Source: Dipteronia dyeriana (taxonomy: Eukaryota; Streptophyta; Magnoliopsida; Sapindales; Sapindaceae). From it: a stretch of DNA of 64,000 bases. A program made the position numbers and the translations under genes. The stretch spans positions 7,521,768 through 7,585,767 of the forward strand of contig CM065300.1 of the NCBI GenBank assembly GCA_032871835.1, given 5' to 3'. This document shows, in pieces, positions 32,780-45,200 of the stretch. Each line of letters starts with the position of its first letter. The first letter of the stretch is position 1. The notes under the pieces are model-generated. The model was given only the letters and a program-made list of their open reading frames with translations, did not search any database and was not told where the DNA came from.

Positions 32780-35415
32780 TTTTTTTTTTTAACGGCAAAT
32801 TTTATTAATCAAAGCGGGGAAATCTGCACCGAGAAAACAAGAGGCCCATGGGGCAAACAAACAATCAAACGCAGATACAAAGAGCAACACATGCAACAAG
32901 ACAACTTCCTACCAACCAACCAACCAACACAAAACAGAGAGCTTTACACCACCACTTTGACCCTTGCCAACAACACATCGACTACAAAGCAAACTAGAGA
33001 CTAATCTTTGATAACTTATTTCCCTCTAGCAATTGCCAACTCTTCTTTTAAAACACTGAAATCGACCCCAAGAGCCCTATTCCTAGTCTTCATCCTATGA
33101 ACTCTTATGAGAAAAAATCTCTTAGTTCTCTGTCTTGAAAAGGGAGACAAATGAGAAGCAACAAGATTCCCCTCCTTTTCATTTTGAACAAAAGAATTCA
33201 AACCCCCAAGGTCAACATAGAGATCAAAAGCAGGACCACTCAAAACACTATCCACCAAGCACATGTCAGATCTTAGCAAACCTTTGCCCTCAATAAAATA
33301 CATAAAAACCACTTGGTTACCGAAAACAACCACTCCTCCACTTGATCGGTCATCAGAGCCAAAGACCTTAACACTATGAGTCTTAGTCGACTTACTCTTA
33401 CCACTGCTCACCCAACTATCTCATTTTTCGAAAACCAACTTGCTCAACCTACAAGGCAATGAGCTAGGCTTATCACTGGTCATCCTACAAGGCAACTATC
33501 TCCTTTCCAAACACCCTTTCCTAGAAACCTCACCTTTATCAGAAGACCCCCCACATTTCCTAACATAAGCACCACTCGAGGCACAAGACCCACCCTACAT
33601 CTTTACTATTCGAGCTACAAGCCAACACTCTTTCAGAAGACCCAACCTCCATACTTTTACCTATCTTCATGAAATCTTTTTTATCCATGCAACTTTTAGA
33701 AGAAATGAAGTCTTTTAACAAAAGATTGGCTTCAGCCTTTCCGCCACCAACTTTATCATCTTGGCAAGAGCTCCCAACACAGGGATCCAACAACCCTATA
33801 TTCGAGGCACAAGACCCTAAACTAGATTTACCATTCGAGCTACATACCACATTTATATCAGTAGACCTAACCTCCTTACCTTTACCATACTTAGTGAATT
33901 CCCTGTTATCCAAGCAGCTTTTAGAGGAATTGAAGTCTTTTAACAAGAGATTGGCTTTGGCCTTAACACCAACAATTTTATCATCTTGGCAAGAGGACCT
34001 TATAAGGTCTGCAACCCTACCATTATCTGACCTCCCATCAAAACCTTCCTTTGGAGGAAGCATCTTACCATGCCCGACTGTCAACTTGAGCTGACCAGCA
34101 AAATTATCTCCCACCTCTTTCTTATCTATTTGAATTTGATCAAGCTTCAGAACAAAATCTTTCCTTGCCCCTAAACTAGACTCATGGACCGCACTAACTT
34201 TCTCAGACATCCTCACTAAACAAACATCTTCTTGCCTCTTTTGCAAATCAAGAAATCTCTCAAACCATAAAAAATCCACCTTCGTCTCCTCTTCAACCAG
34301 CTTTATCATGGAAGAACCATTCTCAAACATAACATTAACATCACAAAAGACAGGTTTACTACCTGGAATAAGGACCAAGATTCTCCCTCTATCAAAACGA
34401 TTTCTTAGTACCAAATCTTCTTCAACAAAAAAAGGTTCACCTATCATCCATCCCAAACTCTTAAAGAAATCATGGCTCTATAAATGCAAAGGGATTCCTG
34501 AACAGAGGATCCAAGCAGCCCTAGACTGAGGAACTAACCCAATGGACTAGTTAACCATAGAAGAAAAACAACCATCCCATAAAAAACGGTTCTTGATGAA
34601 ATCTTCTTCTCAATCACCAAGTCGAAACACCATAAAATTCATTTATCACCAATATATGAAGAAAAGAACTTCAAACCTATGATACTTAGTCGCAGATTGA
34701 CACTAGAAACCCTTGACAACTTTCTAAGAACTCCCACATCACAACTTTTGAGCCAATCATGATCGGTCTTCCGTTGCTTCCAATCCATGGTAAGAACTTC
34801 TTCTTTTTTTGTCTGATTCCCGACCACTACTTTAGCAAAAGTTCGTCCTTCCTTAAAAACATTCTTGGCCTTAGGAAAAAACATAGTTCCTTCCACACTT
34901 TGAACCTTAGAAGCAACGAAACTTCTCCTATTCCATCCATACGACGCCACATTGGCACTCACCCGATGACCACAGACAACCATCATGTTCACTCTCTTTA
35001 CTACTTTGATAGCTTCTTCCATCGCCTCAAAGCGAATAAACCCAAAGCACCTCCCTCATAAACTCTTTTTTGAAGAAATGTAAACATCTTTTACCTTTCC
35101 AAAAGGCTTGGAGAGACTCCATAACTCTTTCGAATCAACACTAGGAGACAGGTTATTGATAAAAATTGAGACCAGTCTATCCCTGAAATCTTTCCCTCGC
35201 ACCCAACCGTTAATATTCACCTAATTCCCTTCACGGCCAAAGAAATCAGGCCTTCTCTCTCTAGCTTTCTCTGCCCTCTCTACCAGGTATCCCGCTTCAT
35301 TGGTGAAAACATGATCATTAGCACCATCAATTTCTCTTTCAATGTAAACAACCATGGAGTTTGTTAAAATTTCATATTCCATCTTATTGTGAAGTAATGT
35401 CTTGATAAGCTTCAT
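32780..35415 (-). pseudogene. LINE-type element with RRM-bearing ORF1, decayed, lacking ORF2
   Basis: On the minus strand: N-terminal piece from MKLIKTLLHN (35415), then VNINGWVRGKDFRDRLVSIF, an RRM (FGKVKDVYISS, RCFGFIRFEAMEEAIK), a second conserved block GWMIGEPFFVEEDLVLRNRF, a long polar region with two repeats of SSCQDDK...KAEANLLLKDF, and an end at 33016. Several stops and frameshifts break it (for example in KSL*GRCFGF and near 34600). The 3' end reads GATTAATAAAATTTGCCGTT followed by 11 A (32780-32790 as T), a LINE-style tail. RRM-bearing ORF1 is known from plant BNR-type LINEs. No reverse transcriptase is found before the tail, so ORF2 has been deleted. Host splicing-factor identity is unlikely. 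Confidence 0.72.
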
Positions 35416-35849
35416 CGGTGAAAAAGCTCGTTCTGAGTTTCAGATCTTTTAGTCTTGGGAGGAGATCTTGAACTTGAAGTATGAACATCATGTGGAGCAT
35501 TTAGCCTACTTGATGACTCACCATCATTTTTTTAATCGAAATAATGAATTATATTTATTTTTTGCATTATGACCTATATAAATAACAAAAAGACGTAGAA
35601 ATAAGTTATGTTATGAATTTATATTTCTATTTACCAAAAAGATTGCCACTGTCTCAGTAAGACAAACAACTCTTCAAGTCTTCATTTGGTAGTTTGTAAT
35701 AAATTTTATGGAAATTTAGATTAATAGTATATTAGCAGCAGGGATTAGGGATATATTTTCTAGTTTGTACTGCTTTTCTATTAATGTAGTAATTTATAAC
35801 CACAAATAAAAAAAAAAACAATTTATACCTAATGACTCTTGCATCGTGG
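35416..35849. other. AT-rich spacer
   Basis: No gene is supported. A possible 5' end of the LINE lies in the first 100 bp, but no target duplication matching the other side was found. Confidence 0.35.
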
Positions 35850-35857
35850 GTGCCAAA

Positions 35858-36822
35858 TAGACATGTCCACGATTCGGTTCGAACCGTGGAATCGAACTGT
35901 ATGAAATTAACCGGAACCGGAACCGGAACCGGAACCGGAACTAGAAATGAAATCCTGGAACCGATTTTGGGACCGAAACCGTGGGGTTTTGGGTTCGATT
36001 ACGGTTCTCCTCCGAAAAAAATTGGTCAGAAACCGACAGTTCGGTTCCGGTTTGGAACCGTAGGTTCCATGCCATTTTTCCCTTTTTTTCTCTTTCCACG
36101 TTAACTATTTAAGACTTTAACCTTTATCTCTCATTCTCTCTCCATCTTTCTTCATTTTCATATCTCAAACTCAATCTCACATCTCTATTTCTCTCATTCT
36201 TGATTGCTTCGATCTTTCATCTCTCATTCTCTATTTCTTTTTTTTCTCTCTCTCCACAGACTCCACAGACTCCACGACTCCACCTAGGATCTCAGATCAA
36301 GTGACAACAGATGAGTGACGATGATCTCTCGTCGGCGATCTCTTATTCATTCTGTCACCGGTGAATCGGTGATTTCTTCTTCATCCACATCGATCTCTCT
36401 CTCTTTCACAGATCCATATCGATTCCATCGATGATAGATCCACAAACGAAGAAGAAGAATAAAGAAGAAAGAAGATGAAAGAATAAAGAAGAAGATGATA
36501 GCCATATGAAGAAGACGGTGATGGTGGGCTGGTGGTGGGTGATCTGTGATTTTGGTTGATTTGTGTGTGTGAGAGAGAGAGAAAGTGAGAGAGAGAGAGA
36601 CTGTGTGTGTGTGAGCGCGAGAGATCTGAAATCTGGGTTGGAGAAAATTTGGGTTTGGGAGATTTGGGGTTGAAGATACTGGATTCTAGGTAGACATGGG
36701 AAAATCTGGGTTGGGAAGATTAGGAAATTTGTGTTAATTGATGATCTGAAATTGGGTTAAAATAAAAATAACCGAACCGTCAAAACTGGAACCGAACCGA
36801 ACCGAAACGGTAGACATGTCTA
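35858..36822. mobile_element. hAT-like non-autonomous element, 965 bp
   Basis: Ends TAGACATGTC and GACATGTCTA are perfect 10-bp inverted repeats, and subterminal ACGATTCGGTTCG / CCGTTTCGGTTCGG also match. Exact 8-bp duplications GTGCCAAA flank it (35850-35857 and 36823-36830), the hAT signature. Inside are an (ACCGGA)n run at 35912-35940, a pyrimidine-rich zone (36110-36260), a (GA)n stretch near 36573-36600 and dispersed AACCG words. There is no transposase. Confidence 0.88.
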
Positions 36823-37051
36823 GTGCCAAATGGTAAAATGTGAAAGTGTGATATAAAAGTAGACTAGTTATATTAAATATAATTGATGTATTGTCTAGGT
36901 GGCTATATCATAGATTAAAAGGTTAGGGTGAGCTCCGTCTCTATGTTGTTGGCGATGTTTTTGATCAATTTATTTGATTATTTTCCAAAAGATTAAATCG
37001 ACGGTTCCTATTAATATTTTTTAAATATATTTTTATCTTTTTAAAAGGTTA

Positions 37052-37074
37052 GGGGGGGGGGGGGGGGGGGGGGG
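37052..37074 (+). repeat. Poly(G) run of 23 bases
   Basis: An uninterrupted G tract lies in otherwise AT-rich DNA, flanked by AAGGTTA and CGGCG. Such a run can form G-quadruplex structures and is also a frequent place for sequencing or assembly length error. It lies just 5' of segmental repeat I copy 2. Confidence 0.9.
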
Positions 37075-38300
37075 CGGCGTTGGCTCAATTTTTTTTAAAA
37101 TGTTAGGGAGGGCTTAAAATTAGGAGATTATGTTTATTTTCAGAAGTTGGCTAGAGTACAAACCACTCTTATACATGTGGTATCACTGTAATCCATTCAT
37201 TAAATTGTATTAGATTTGAATGATTTAAATAAATAGATTATAGTGTTTCACATCATTTAAGCACCAAATTTGGACAAAGTAGCATTACTCAAACCAATGA
37301 TGATAATTTTGGAGGTGATGATAATGATGGAGGGTTTAATGGTGTGTGAGAAAAAAATTATTTGAAAACAGAAGAAGATATTTTAGGGTTTGTGTTGATG
37401 TTGATTTTTGGATCGTATAAAATCTACCACTCATCCAACAAATTGATGGGAATTAATAATCTAATCGCAAAGCAAGAAAGAAAATTTATCATGTAAAACA
37501 CGGGATTTTACGTGGGTTGTCGGAGACGGTGAGGAAGAATCTTCAATATCTCTCTTGCATTTTTTGTATATTTCGCACTAACTCTATTAATATTATTTTA
37601 GGGTCTATTTATATGTGTATAGAACTCTAATTCTCAACAAGCAAATAAAGAAAGTTGACGAGATTTGATATGACACTAACTTATCAGAGTCGTCTTTATC
37701 CTCTTTTCCATTCTGTATATCTTGTGTACTGAATGAATTTAATTTCTTGCTAGATTTGAACTCTGGTATTTATAAAAAAAATTGTTTTCATATCATAATG
37801 TACTTCGAGACGCCTTGTTTGAATAAGACTCTTTTTCTACGTATTTGAGTCGTGATTGTTCTAAACACAATGTCTTTCACGTGTTGTTTTACCGACTGTC
37901 TATCTAACCCGTCCAAATCTCATTTACCTCGATCGGTTACTTAATCTCGACCAGACGTCTTGACCGGATCGATCTAGTTATTCCAATCGGGTTATCTTCG
38001 CCCGATCGTCTGGATAAAATTGACTGAGTTTTGAAATCATCTATTGGTCAACATAGGTTGGTCATCGCTGACTATTGATGACGTATCATATCTGATCACT
38101 GTATTTCCTAGTAATCCTGTTGACCTGTCAGTTTTCTCCAAATTTTACCGATAATAGTTTGTAAAACATGAAAAAAAACACAAAAGTGGAAAAAAAAACT
38201 AAATATGGAAAAAAAAACTGGTTTTCATAAATAAATTGTTTGGTGTGTTTTTGGAATTTTTTCGTCTTGTTTAGTAATTTTAATTTGTGAAAATGGTGAG

Positions 38301-39496
38301 AAATGTCACCTTTTTTTGGTGAGTTGTAGTGATGTCACCTATTTAATAAGTCAAGTTTAAAAGGCTCCTATTATGGTGAACTACCCATATTGCCCTTAAA
38401 TAATCAATTTTAAATTTTCTTTGTACTTTCATCTCTACACTTTGATCACTGAAAGTAGTAACTCATCCCTCTCTCTCTCTCCAAAAAACTTGTCTGAATA
38501 TCGATCTACAATTTGTTTGAATATCGATCTATAATTTGTCTGAACATGATCTAGTTTTTTTGATAAGTTTACGAGTTGTTGTGTATGTATCAGAGATTTT
38601 GTTACATTGGTTCGAAGTTTTTTTTAATATGTTTATGAGCTATTTTGTAATTAGTCTGAATATATTTTTTAATTTGTCTGAGCTTTTTTACATTAGTATA
38701 AGTATTTTTAAACTGCTGCAAACAAGTTTATAATCTTGGATAAAAAAACTCAAACCTTTAAGAAAAAAACTCGAGCCCTTAAGAAAAAAACTAGATCCTT
38801 TAAAAATAAAAATAAAAAACTAGATCCCTAACAAAAAAAGGCTCGATCATATAAAAAAAAACTCGATCCTTAACAAAAAAAGTTTGATCTCTTACCAAAA
38901 AAGCTCGATTCTTAACAAAAAAAAAATTGATCCCGTACAAAAAAAATGTCGATCATGTACAAAAAAGCTCGATCCCTTTAGAAAAAAACTCGATCCCTCA
39001 CAAAAAAAACTCGATCACTTACACAAAAAGCTCGATCATGTACAAAAAAGCTCGATCCATTTAAAAAAAAAAGCTCGATCCTTAACAAAAAAAAAAGCTC
39101 GGATGTGTTTCAAAAAAGCTAGAAAATATTTCAAAAAGTCTCAAAAATCAAGATATTCATCTTCGTCAACACACAACAGATCAAATAAATAAAAAAAGAT
39201 CTGGGGGTCGTTGCCCCCTGCCCTCTCCCCGTGAGCTGACCGGGCAGCTCGACCACCGAGAGCTCGGTGGGGAGCTCGATCCTCAAATGCGTCTGCGCAG
39301 CGCTATTCTGTCGTCGTTCTCAACGAGACTTTCTCTCTCTACTTCATAACTCTGTCAATGTAAAATGAATAAAAGAAATCTGATGTTGAACAACTATTTT
39401 GGGTATTTTTGTCTGTTCACCATAATTGATGTCTTTTAAACATAAGTTATTAAAGTAATGACAGTGTTGAAATACCACCATCAAAAAGTGTCATTT
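38301..39496. mobile_element. Non-autonomous TIR element (MULE-like), copy 2
   Basis: Same ends as 3426-4525 (AAATGTCACC left, GTGTCATTT right, about 90-bp imperfect TIRs), duplicated along with its host segment. The interior minisatellite (38750-39115) has about 15 units of A-run plus CTCGATC. The K/S-rich 102-codon frame at 38884-39192 is only the translated minisatellite. Confidence 0.6.
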
Positions 39497-39684
39497 ATTT
39501 TTTTGAACCCTTTTAATTCAGACTAAAATTGCTATTAATAAAAAAATTAAAATTAAGTTTAAATAGAAAATTAATGGATTATCAACGGTATTTCTCTTAA
39601 TTATAAAATGATTGATTTAGTGAATCTGAATTGAATGCGTGGATGGTGGATTACCAATTATGATGTAATGAATCAAAGGCTTAT

Positions 39685-39818
39685 AGCACAAGGCCTCTTA
39701 CCAATGTGGTTGGACTCTCCCTTGAGAGTCTCCACCACCACGGTTCAATGCCTGGCCTTTAATCCCAAGTGTGAGTTCCGTCTCTTCTATTGTGGGAGTA
39801 GTAGTCTGGTTTGTGCTC
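39685..39818. mobile_element. 134-bp insertion with 9-bp target duplication
   Basis: This piece is absent at the matching site of copy 1 (about 4697), so it inserted after the segmental duplication or was lost from copy 1. It is flanked by AAGGCTTAT on both sides (39676-39684 and 39819-39827). Its ends AGCACAA and TTGTGCT are inverted repeats of 7 bp. A 9-bp duplication and short TIR suit a tiny Mutator-like MITE; the family is unknown. Confidence 0.75.
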
Positions 39819-40151
39819 AAGGCTTATACATTTAATTAAATTACTACCAAGAATTGCAGTGATGCTGGAATCAAATCGGGGCATGTATAACGTATAAGCA
39901 ATGTAATCTTCTTGAGAATGGTATAAAAGACTAGAGAAACTAAAAAAACTCTGAAGAGAAGTACACTTTGATCAAGTGACCATCTGGATCGAACATTTCG
40001 ATTGGCTCTGATTTAATTATAGTTGTACTGCAACTCACTAGAAATGCAGATTCGATCTTCAATCTAATCTCCTTGACAGTTGAACCTGAATCCAAGTTGT
40101 CTATATAAGAAGCTTTGGTTTTTTCTTCACACAACAATCAATCAACCAAAA

Positions 40152-40279
40152 ATGTAGGTTGTTTTTCCTACTCTTCCCCTTCCTTTCTACCTTTTTACTC
40201 TCGAGTTCCATCCAGCACCCACTAGACCCTCTAACCCCGCCGAGTTCATCTTAGTTTGAACCATTGTTAAAAATGCACA
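40152..40279 (+). pseudogene. CuAO first-exon fragment, copy in repeat I
   Basis: Near-identical to 5072-5198: ATG followed at once by TAG, then the leader and [11 protein letters not shown] text with stops, ending at AAAAATGCACATC. Sequence beyond 40280 is unrelated to CuAO. It cannot encode an enzyme. Confidence 0.85.
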
Positions 40280-41487
40280 TCTTAGTTTGAACCATTGTTG
40301 AATTGATTTTGGTGAATTCCTTAATCAAGAGAATGAACCCTTGACTAAAATTGAATGGTCTTAATGAATAACAATCAACTTTGTTGCATATTGTTGTTTG
40401 GTGAACTTGTTTTCCATTTTGTGTCAACCTAGGAAGGTTGATGAAACCGAATCCTTAACTTAGCAGTAAAGATAAACCAAATTCCTCTTGTGCTTGTGTT
40501 GTAATATGGATATTTAGTGTGCTTAATGCTTTCACTCGGTTAGTCACCTTGTGAATGATATTTAGGTTGTGTGTTATATATCGTTTGGTTCACATTTGCA
40601 TGCTTAGCGTGATATCCTCTAAATTCGATCAGAAAGTTGAGAGATCATTAGGCTGGTGTGTAGAGCTCGTGTGTGTGTCTTGTCATCCTTAATGGATTCA
40701 TGCTTATGCATTGATGCAATCTCCATGCACTCGAGAGGGGGTAGAGATTAGTTAAGGGGACACGAGCATATAACATACGTGTTATATAGGTATCTCGTAT
40801 TCTTAATACTTTTACTTGGTTGTCATCCCGTATTTGGTTAGCTTCGTTGATGATTCATTAGATGTAGTATGGCCCATGCAGTTGCACATTACATGCCCAA
40901 CTAAACGTCATTTGTATATGATCAGAAAGTTAAGAGATCATTAGGCTAACATACATGGCTCTTTTGTGTGTTCCATGACACTTAATGAATCCATGCTTTG
41001 TGTGGATGTGATCTCTAAGGTATCGAGAGAGATTAAAGATTAATTAAGGGGACACTAGTCTAGGATATACTTGCACAATTGAGGGACTAGGTGAGTCTAA
41101 CACTTAATTATGAGGATTGTCACGGTTGAGTCATTTCCTAGCATAACTACATTTCATGCATCTCTCCATTTCATCGTATCTTTGTACATATTATTTTTTA
41201 TATAGTTTGTTAGGTTAGTTTAGCATTTACTTTTTCATATTTTTTCCACACACACAACACACGAGTTCACTCGTCGTATCGTAATAATAGCTAGAATTAG
41301 AGACGGTCGATGAATCTCACCTCTAAGGAACGATACCCTCACTTACCGCTTTGCTAGTTTTTATAATTATAGAGCATATTGAGTAAGACCTTTTAGAAAT
41401 ATATTTTTGGGATCCGCAATTCCCTAATGACATAATACGTTGGTATCACCTAGCAACTTGGAAAACAACCAGATGCTTTGATACCAC
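40280..41487 (+). mobile_element. Degraded retroelement LTR/leader (Ty3 Tat/Athila-like guess)
   Basis: There is no ORF. Two imperfect copies of a block of about 130 bp (about 40637-40765 and 40920-41055), both containing GATCAGAAAGTT, GAGATCATTAGGCT and TTAAGGGGACAC, show an internal direct repeat. The right part has ACGATACCCTCACTTACCGC and ATTTTTGGGATCCGCAATTCC, which recall the LTR end and leader of plant Tat/Athila-type Ty3 elements. Borders are uncertain. 41475-41487 belongs to the primer site of the neighbouring LTR. Confidence 0.45.
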
Positions 41488-42114
41488 TGTTAGATACTTA
41501 TATGTGGAAACAATATACTGCAACTAAAGTAGAGACTTGAGAAAAATAGAGAAAAACTAAACATATTTTTTACGTGGTAAAACCGTCAATTTAATCTGGG
41601 GAAAACATCCATGAGCAAAGATCGAAGGACTTTATTAGATCAAAAATGTTTACAATATCTCTCTAATATTATATATTATAGGAGAAAACTGTAACCTTTC
41701 TTTACAAGAAGAAAGCCCAAAGGGAGAAAAGAAAAGGTATTGTTTGGGATAATTTGGAGCGAAAAACTCTCACTTATTTATAACTAAAGTGGATGACATT
41801 TTTGTAATTTAATTAAGAGAAATGTGTGGCTCTCATTCTTCTTTTTCACCGCCAAATCTTAACCACAAATCTCATGCTAATGGATGAGTTGAAAGTCAAT
41901 ATTTTCACCCCACCAACTGTCAACCACATATCTCATATCTACCGAATGGATGGTTTAGATTAATTCAATATTTTGGGCCTTAACTAGTTTGGGCTTGAAA
42001 GTGGCTTCACTATTCTTTGAAACGAAGATGTTGTGGATATTTCAATTGAAGATCACATAAAATTATCTAAAACAGTGAATTGGTGAGACTACAAACAGGA
42101 CTGAAATTTCAACA
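41475..42114 (-). mobile_element. Copia-type LTR (627 bp) with primer-binding site
   Basis: On the minus strand the LTR runs from TGTTGAAATTTC (42114) to GTATCTAACA (41488) and is followed by G and TGGTATCAAAGC (41475-41486), one base off the common initiator-Met primer site. So it is a 5' LTR whose element body is lost. It contains GACGGTTTTACCACGTAAAA, typical of plant Copia LTRs. It ends only about 108 bp beyond the stop codon of CuAO gene B on the same strand. Confidence 0.75.
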
Positions 42115-42222
42115 TTCCTTACATATTAAAATTTAAAATAAACAAATAAATATATCTTTAAATTTTGCTTACACACATTGCATAGTCCTTGTGGTTTGAA
42201 GAAACTAACAAGTACTGGCGCA

Positions 42223-45200
42223 CTACTGTTTTAGCAACGGATTGCTTTCGAAGAAATTGGCCGGACGAAGCTCGAATCCGCTGTGAATAGTTGGCATAAC
42301 TGGAAAATCTTCTTGGTATGGAATGTGATGGAACCCAAGTGTGTACCACAATACTATGTCTCTGTTTTCGATAACTCTGTTCCTGCACATACATTAACAA
42401 CAAATAATTACCAAGGCCAAAATTCATTAGATCCAAAATCAGGGTTCAAGGGAGTAGAGGTTTAGTTAAACTGACGGTTAAAAACCGAAACCGAATGAAA
42501 AAAAAAAAAGAACCGAAACCGAAACCTACGGTTACAAACCGGTTGAAAACTAGTTTTAAGCTGGTTCGGTTACGGTTAGAGATTGCCTAAAAACCGACGG
42601 TTAAAACCGTCAATTTTATATCTAATTTTTTTAAAAATCACCCAACCAATCAGAAGACAACACATGGTATTGACTTTAAAAAAATTAAAAAAAAAACCGA
42701 TTGGAACCGAAATCGTAACTACTGAACCGGAGGTTACAAACTGAAATCAAACCGACTAGACCGGTTAGGGTCTCAATAGTGTAGGTGTGGGTGTGGGTAT
42801 GGGTGTTATTTGTGGTTGTTGGGCTTGAGGGCCCGACTACTATTACGATGGCCTCAATTCATTAGATCCATAATCATTATGTAAATTTTGGGCTGAAAGC
42901 TCTATGGGCCAAGTGATTATTCACTTGGCCCAATGGATCCGGAAACGTCTCAAAATTTCTATTGCGAGATATCGTCACCAGGAGATGAGTTAACTTCTGG
43001 GGATGGCTATAGTGAAGTGTTTAAACTTTAAACATAAACACCGACAACACAACATGTCATCAGTCATCACTCCTTACATTATTTACTCTCCTACATTTCA
43101 CTGTAGCCAAGAGTCCCATACAACCCGAGTGGTCCAACAACGACCCCAATCACACAACCGTCACCAAAAAAACAGGTCTAGTTAACATTATTATTAATTT
43201 ATTATTATTATATATAAAAATAACATTACTGTATTGTGTTGACAACTCAACTTTTCCATTTACACAATTGTTTGATCTTTTTGACTTGGAGTTAAATAAT
43301 TTTACTTGTCAACAAAACACAAATTTTAAAAATTCAAAAGAAAAAACACTAATTCATCCAACATATTAGAACAATAACAAATTCCCTCCAATCCCTCACA
43401 ATCCTCAATTTATCATGCCTCGGTTCACTGCTTCACTGAATCAATCCCATAAATTATAAAATCTAAATATAATTGAATAATCAAGTTAGGTGACATACTG
43501 ACATCATTTTAATGGGTGCGTCCAGCCGTCCACTGACCGCTATATTAAATGTCTCTTTAAAAATCCAATTTTTAATAGGATTGATAAAAGTAGAAACAAA
43601 AAACAAATTGTTCTTTCTTTCTTTCTTTTTTTTAAATAAAATAAAAATTGCAATCCCATAAATGGGTAAAGTACCTGCGGCTCCAAATAGCCAAGCCGTC
43701 ATCTCCACGGCTCCTGTCAGAGTAAAACCCTCCTGCCCACCTCTCTGACTTGTTATAGGCGGTTACCCACAATTGATATTTCGTATAAGCAGCTCTAATC
43801 TGTGGAAAATCATCATCTGCCAAAAGAGAAGTTGCCAGTGGTCCGGTGATAAGCCGGTAACCCACATGGTTTCCAATCTTTGTCTTCTTGTTAGTATTCA
43901 CAATTAGCAGCTCGGCTGGCTCTAAGCCTAGTCGAACCCTCGCATCCGCTTCTGTTTTGGCGGTTTCTCTAACGACCTTCCAGTAACTTTTCCTTTGAGA
44001 AGCGTTGACGTTCGTTACTCTTGCCGTTCGCTGTTTAGCTTTGACGAAGGAGTTGCCGTCACCGTCAACATCAAGGTCAAGGTAATACGTGAGGAAGTGA
44101 TCGTGGTTAACGGCGACGGTGTTCTCTGCCACCAAGGTACCGTAAACGTTTTCCGTTATTTGGTCGTTATTTGTGTATGACGTGGCCTTCATCTCCAAAA
44201 TACCTGTCAAATCCACCTGGCAAACAAACAAAAGAGAGTACTGGGTCATAAATAATGTCGTGGAATTACGAATTAGACTTTTGGTTACGTCAAATTATGG
44301 AACTGGTCGTACAACATTGATCAGTTGATACTTGATAGGTGTAAATAGACACAAAATCTCCAAAATAGACACAAAATCTTAAATCTTTTCTTACACCAAT
44401 TGCAATGGCGCCACTTCTTTTGAATTCCCAATCAAGAAAATAGTCATAATTGCCAACAGTGGCCACCATTCTGACCACCAAACTTGTTTCAGGCGCCCCA
44501 CTTCTTATCTGCAACACCAGCCAATTCATATCAGGACAAAATAGTACAATATTATTAAATCAACAAAAATCATTGGATACGTTTTTAATTCAATCGGTAC
44601 TGTTATAAAATTAGCAAACTTTATGTTAAAGTACCTTACCACTTTTCCAGGAACATTAATTTCAGTGTGTCTCCAAGCTACATTACCAGAATACCTCTCA
44701 AAAATACAGATCACTCTAGGAAATTGTTGTGCCTGCCCATCTGCCCCTGCCGCATACCCATCTATATACTCTGCATTTCCAGGGCAATCAATCGTCGGTT
44801 GGAGGCTGGAGGCGGATCTCCCGAACCCGAATTCCCCAATGTCCATAAATGTTCTGAAATACCATTCACTTATAGGATCCATGTATGGAACAAATGTCTC
44901 TGAAACATGACTTCTGTATAGTACGCGACGAAATTTTTTCATACTGTCATCAAATATAGAAGCTGTTGATATGACAATTCCTGGTCGAGCTTCGAAACTT
45001 ACATGGAAATCCCAGTTTGCCCATCTGATTCTATGGCCTTCAATGGTGAATCCCCTGTTTGTTATATTACACATGACAGGACCAGGTTTGGACTTCGGTG
45101 ATCGAAAATCAGTACCCTCAGGTTTTGGCAGAGGGACTCTGAGTCTATCAATGTACATTGTAATTTGCATTTTATCAACATCAACAACCATACTGATTCC

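Larger units (their letters stand above)
37175..40279 (+). repeat. Segmental repeat I, copy 2 (about 3.1 kb)
   Basis: Direct repeat of 2300-5198. Differences include a longer minisatellite-bearing TIR element, a 134-bp insertion at 39685, an extra GAGCTCGGTGGGGAGCTCGAT-type patch near 39240-39270 and absence of the 53-bp palindromic segment of copy 1. It ends in the same dead CuAO exon. Confidence 0.85.

Noticed and set aside
33669..34094. 141-codon plus-strand ORF
   Set aside because: It is antisense to the LINE ORF1 repeats, which carry the recognisable protein signal.
38884..39192. Lys/Ser-rich 102-codon ORF
   Set aside because: It is the translated minisatellite (A-run plus CTCGATC units).
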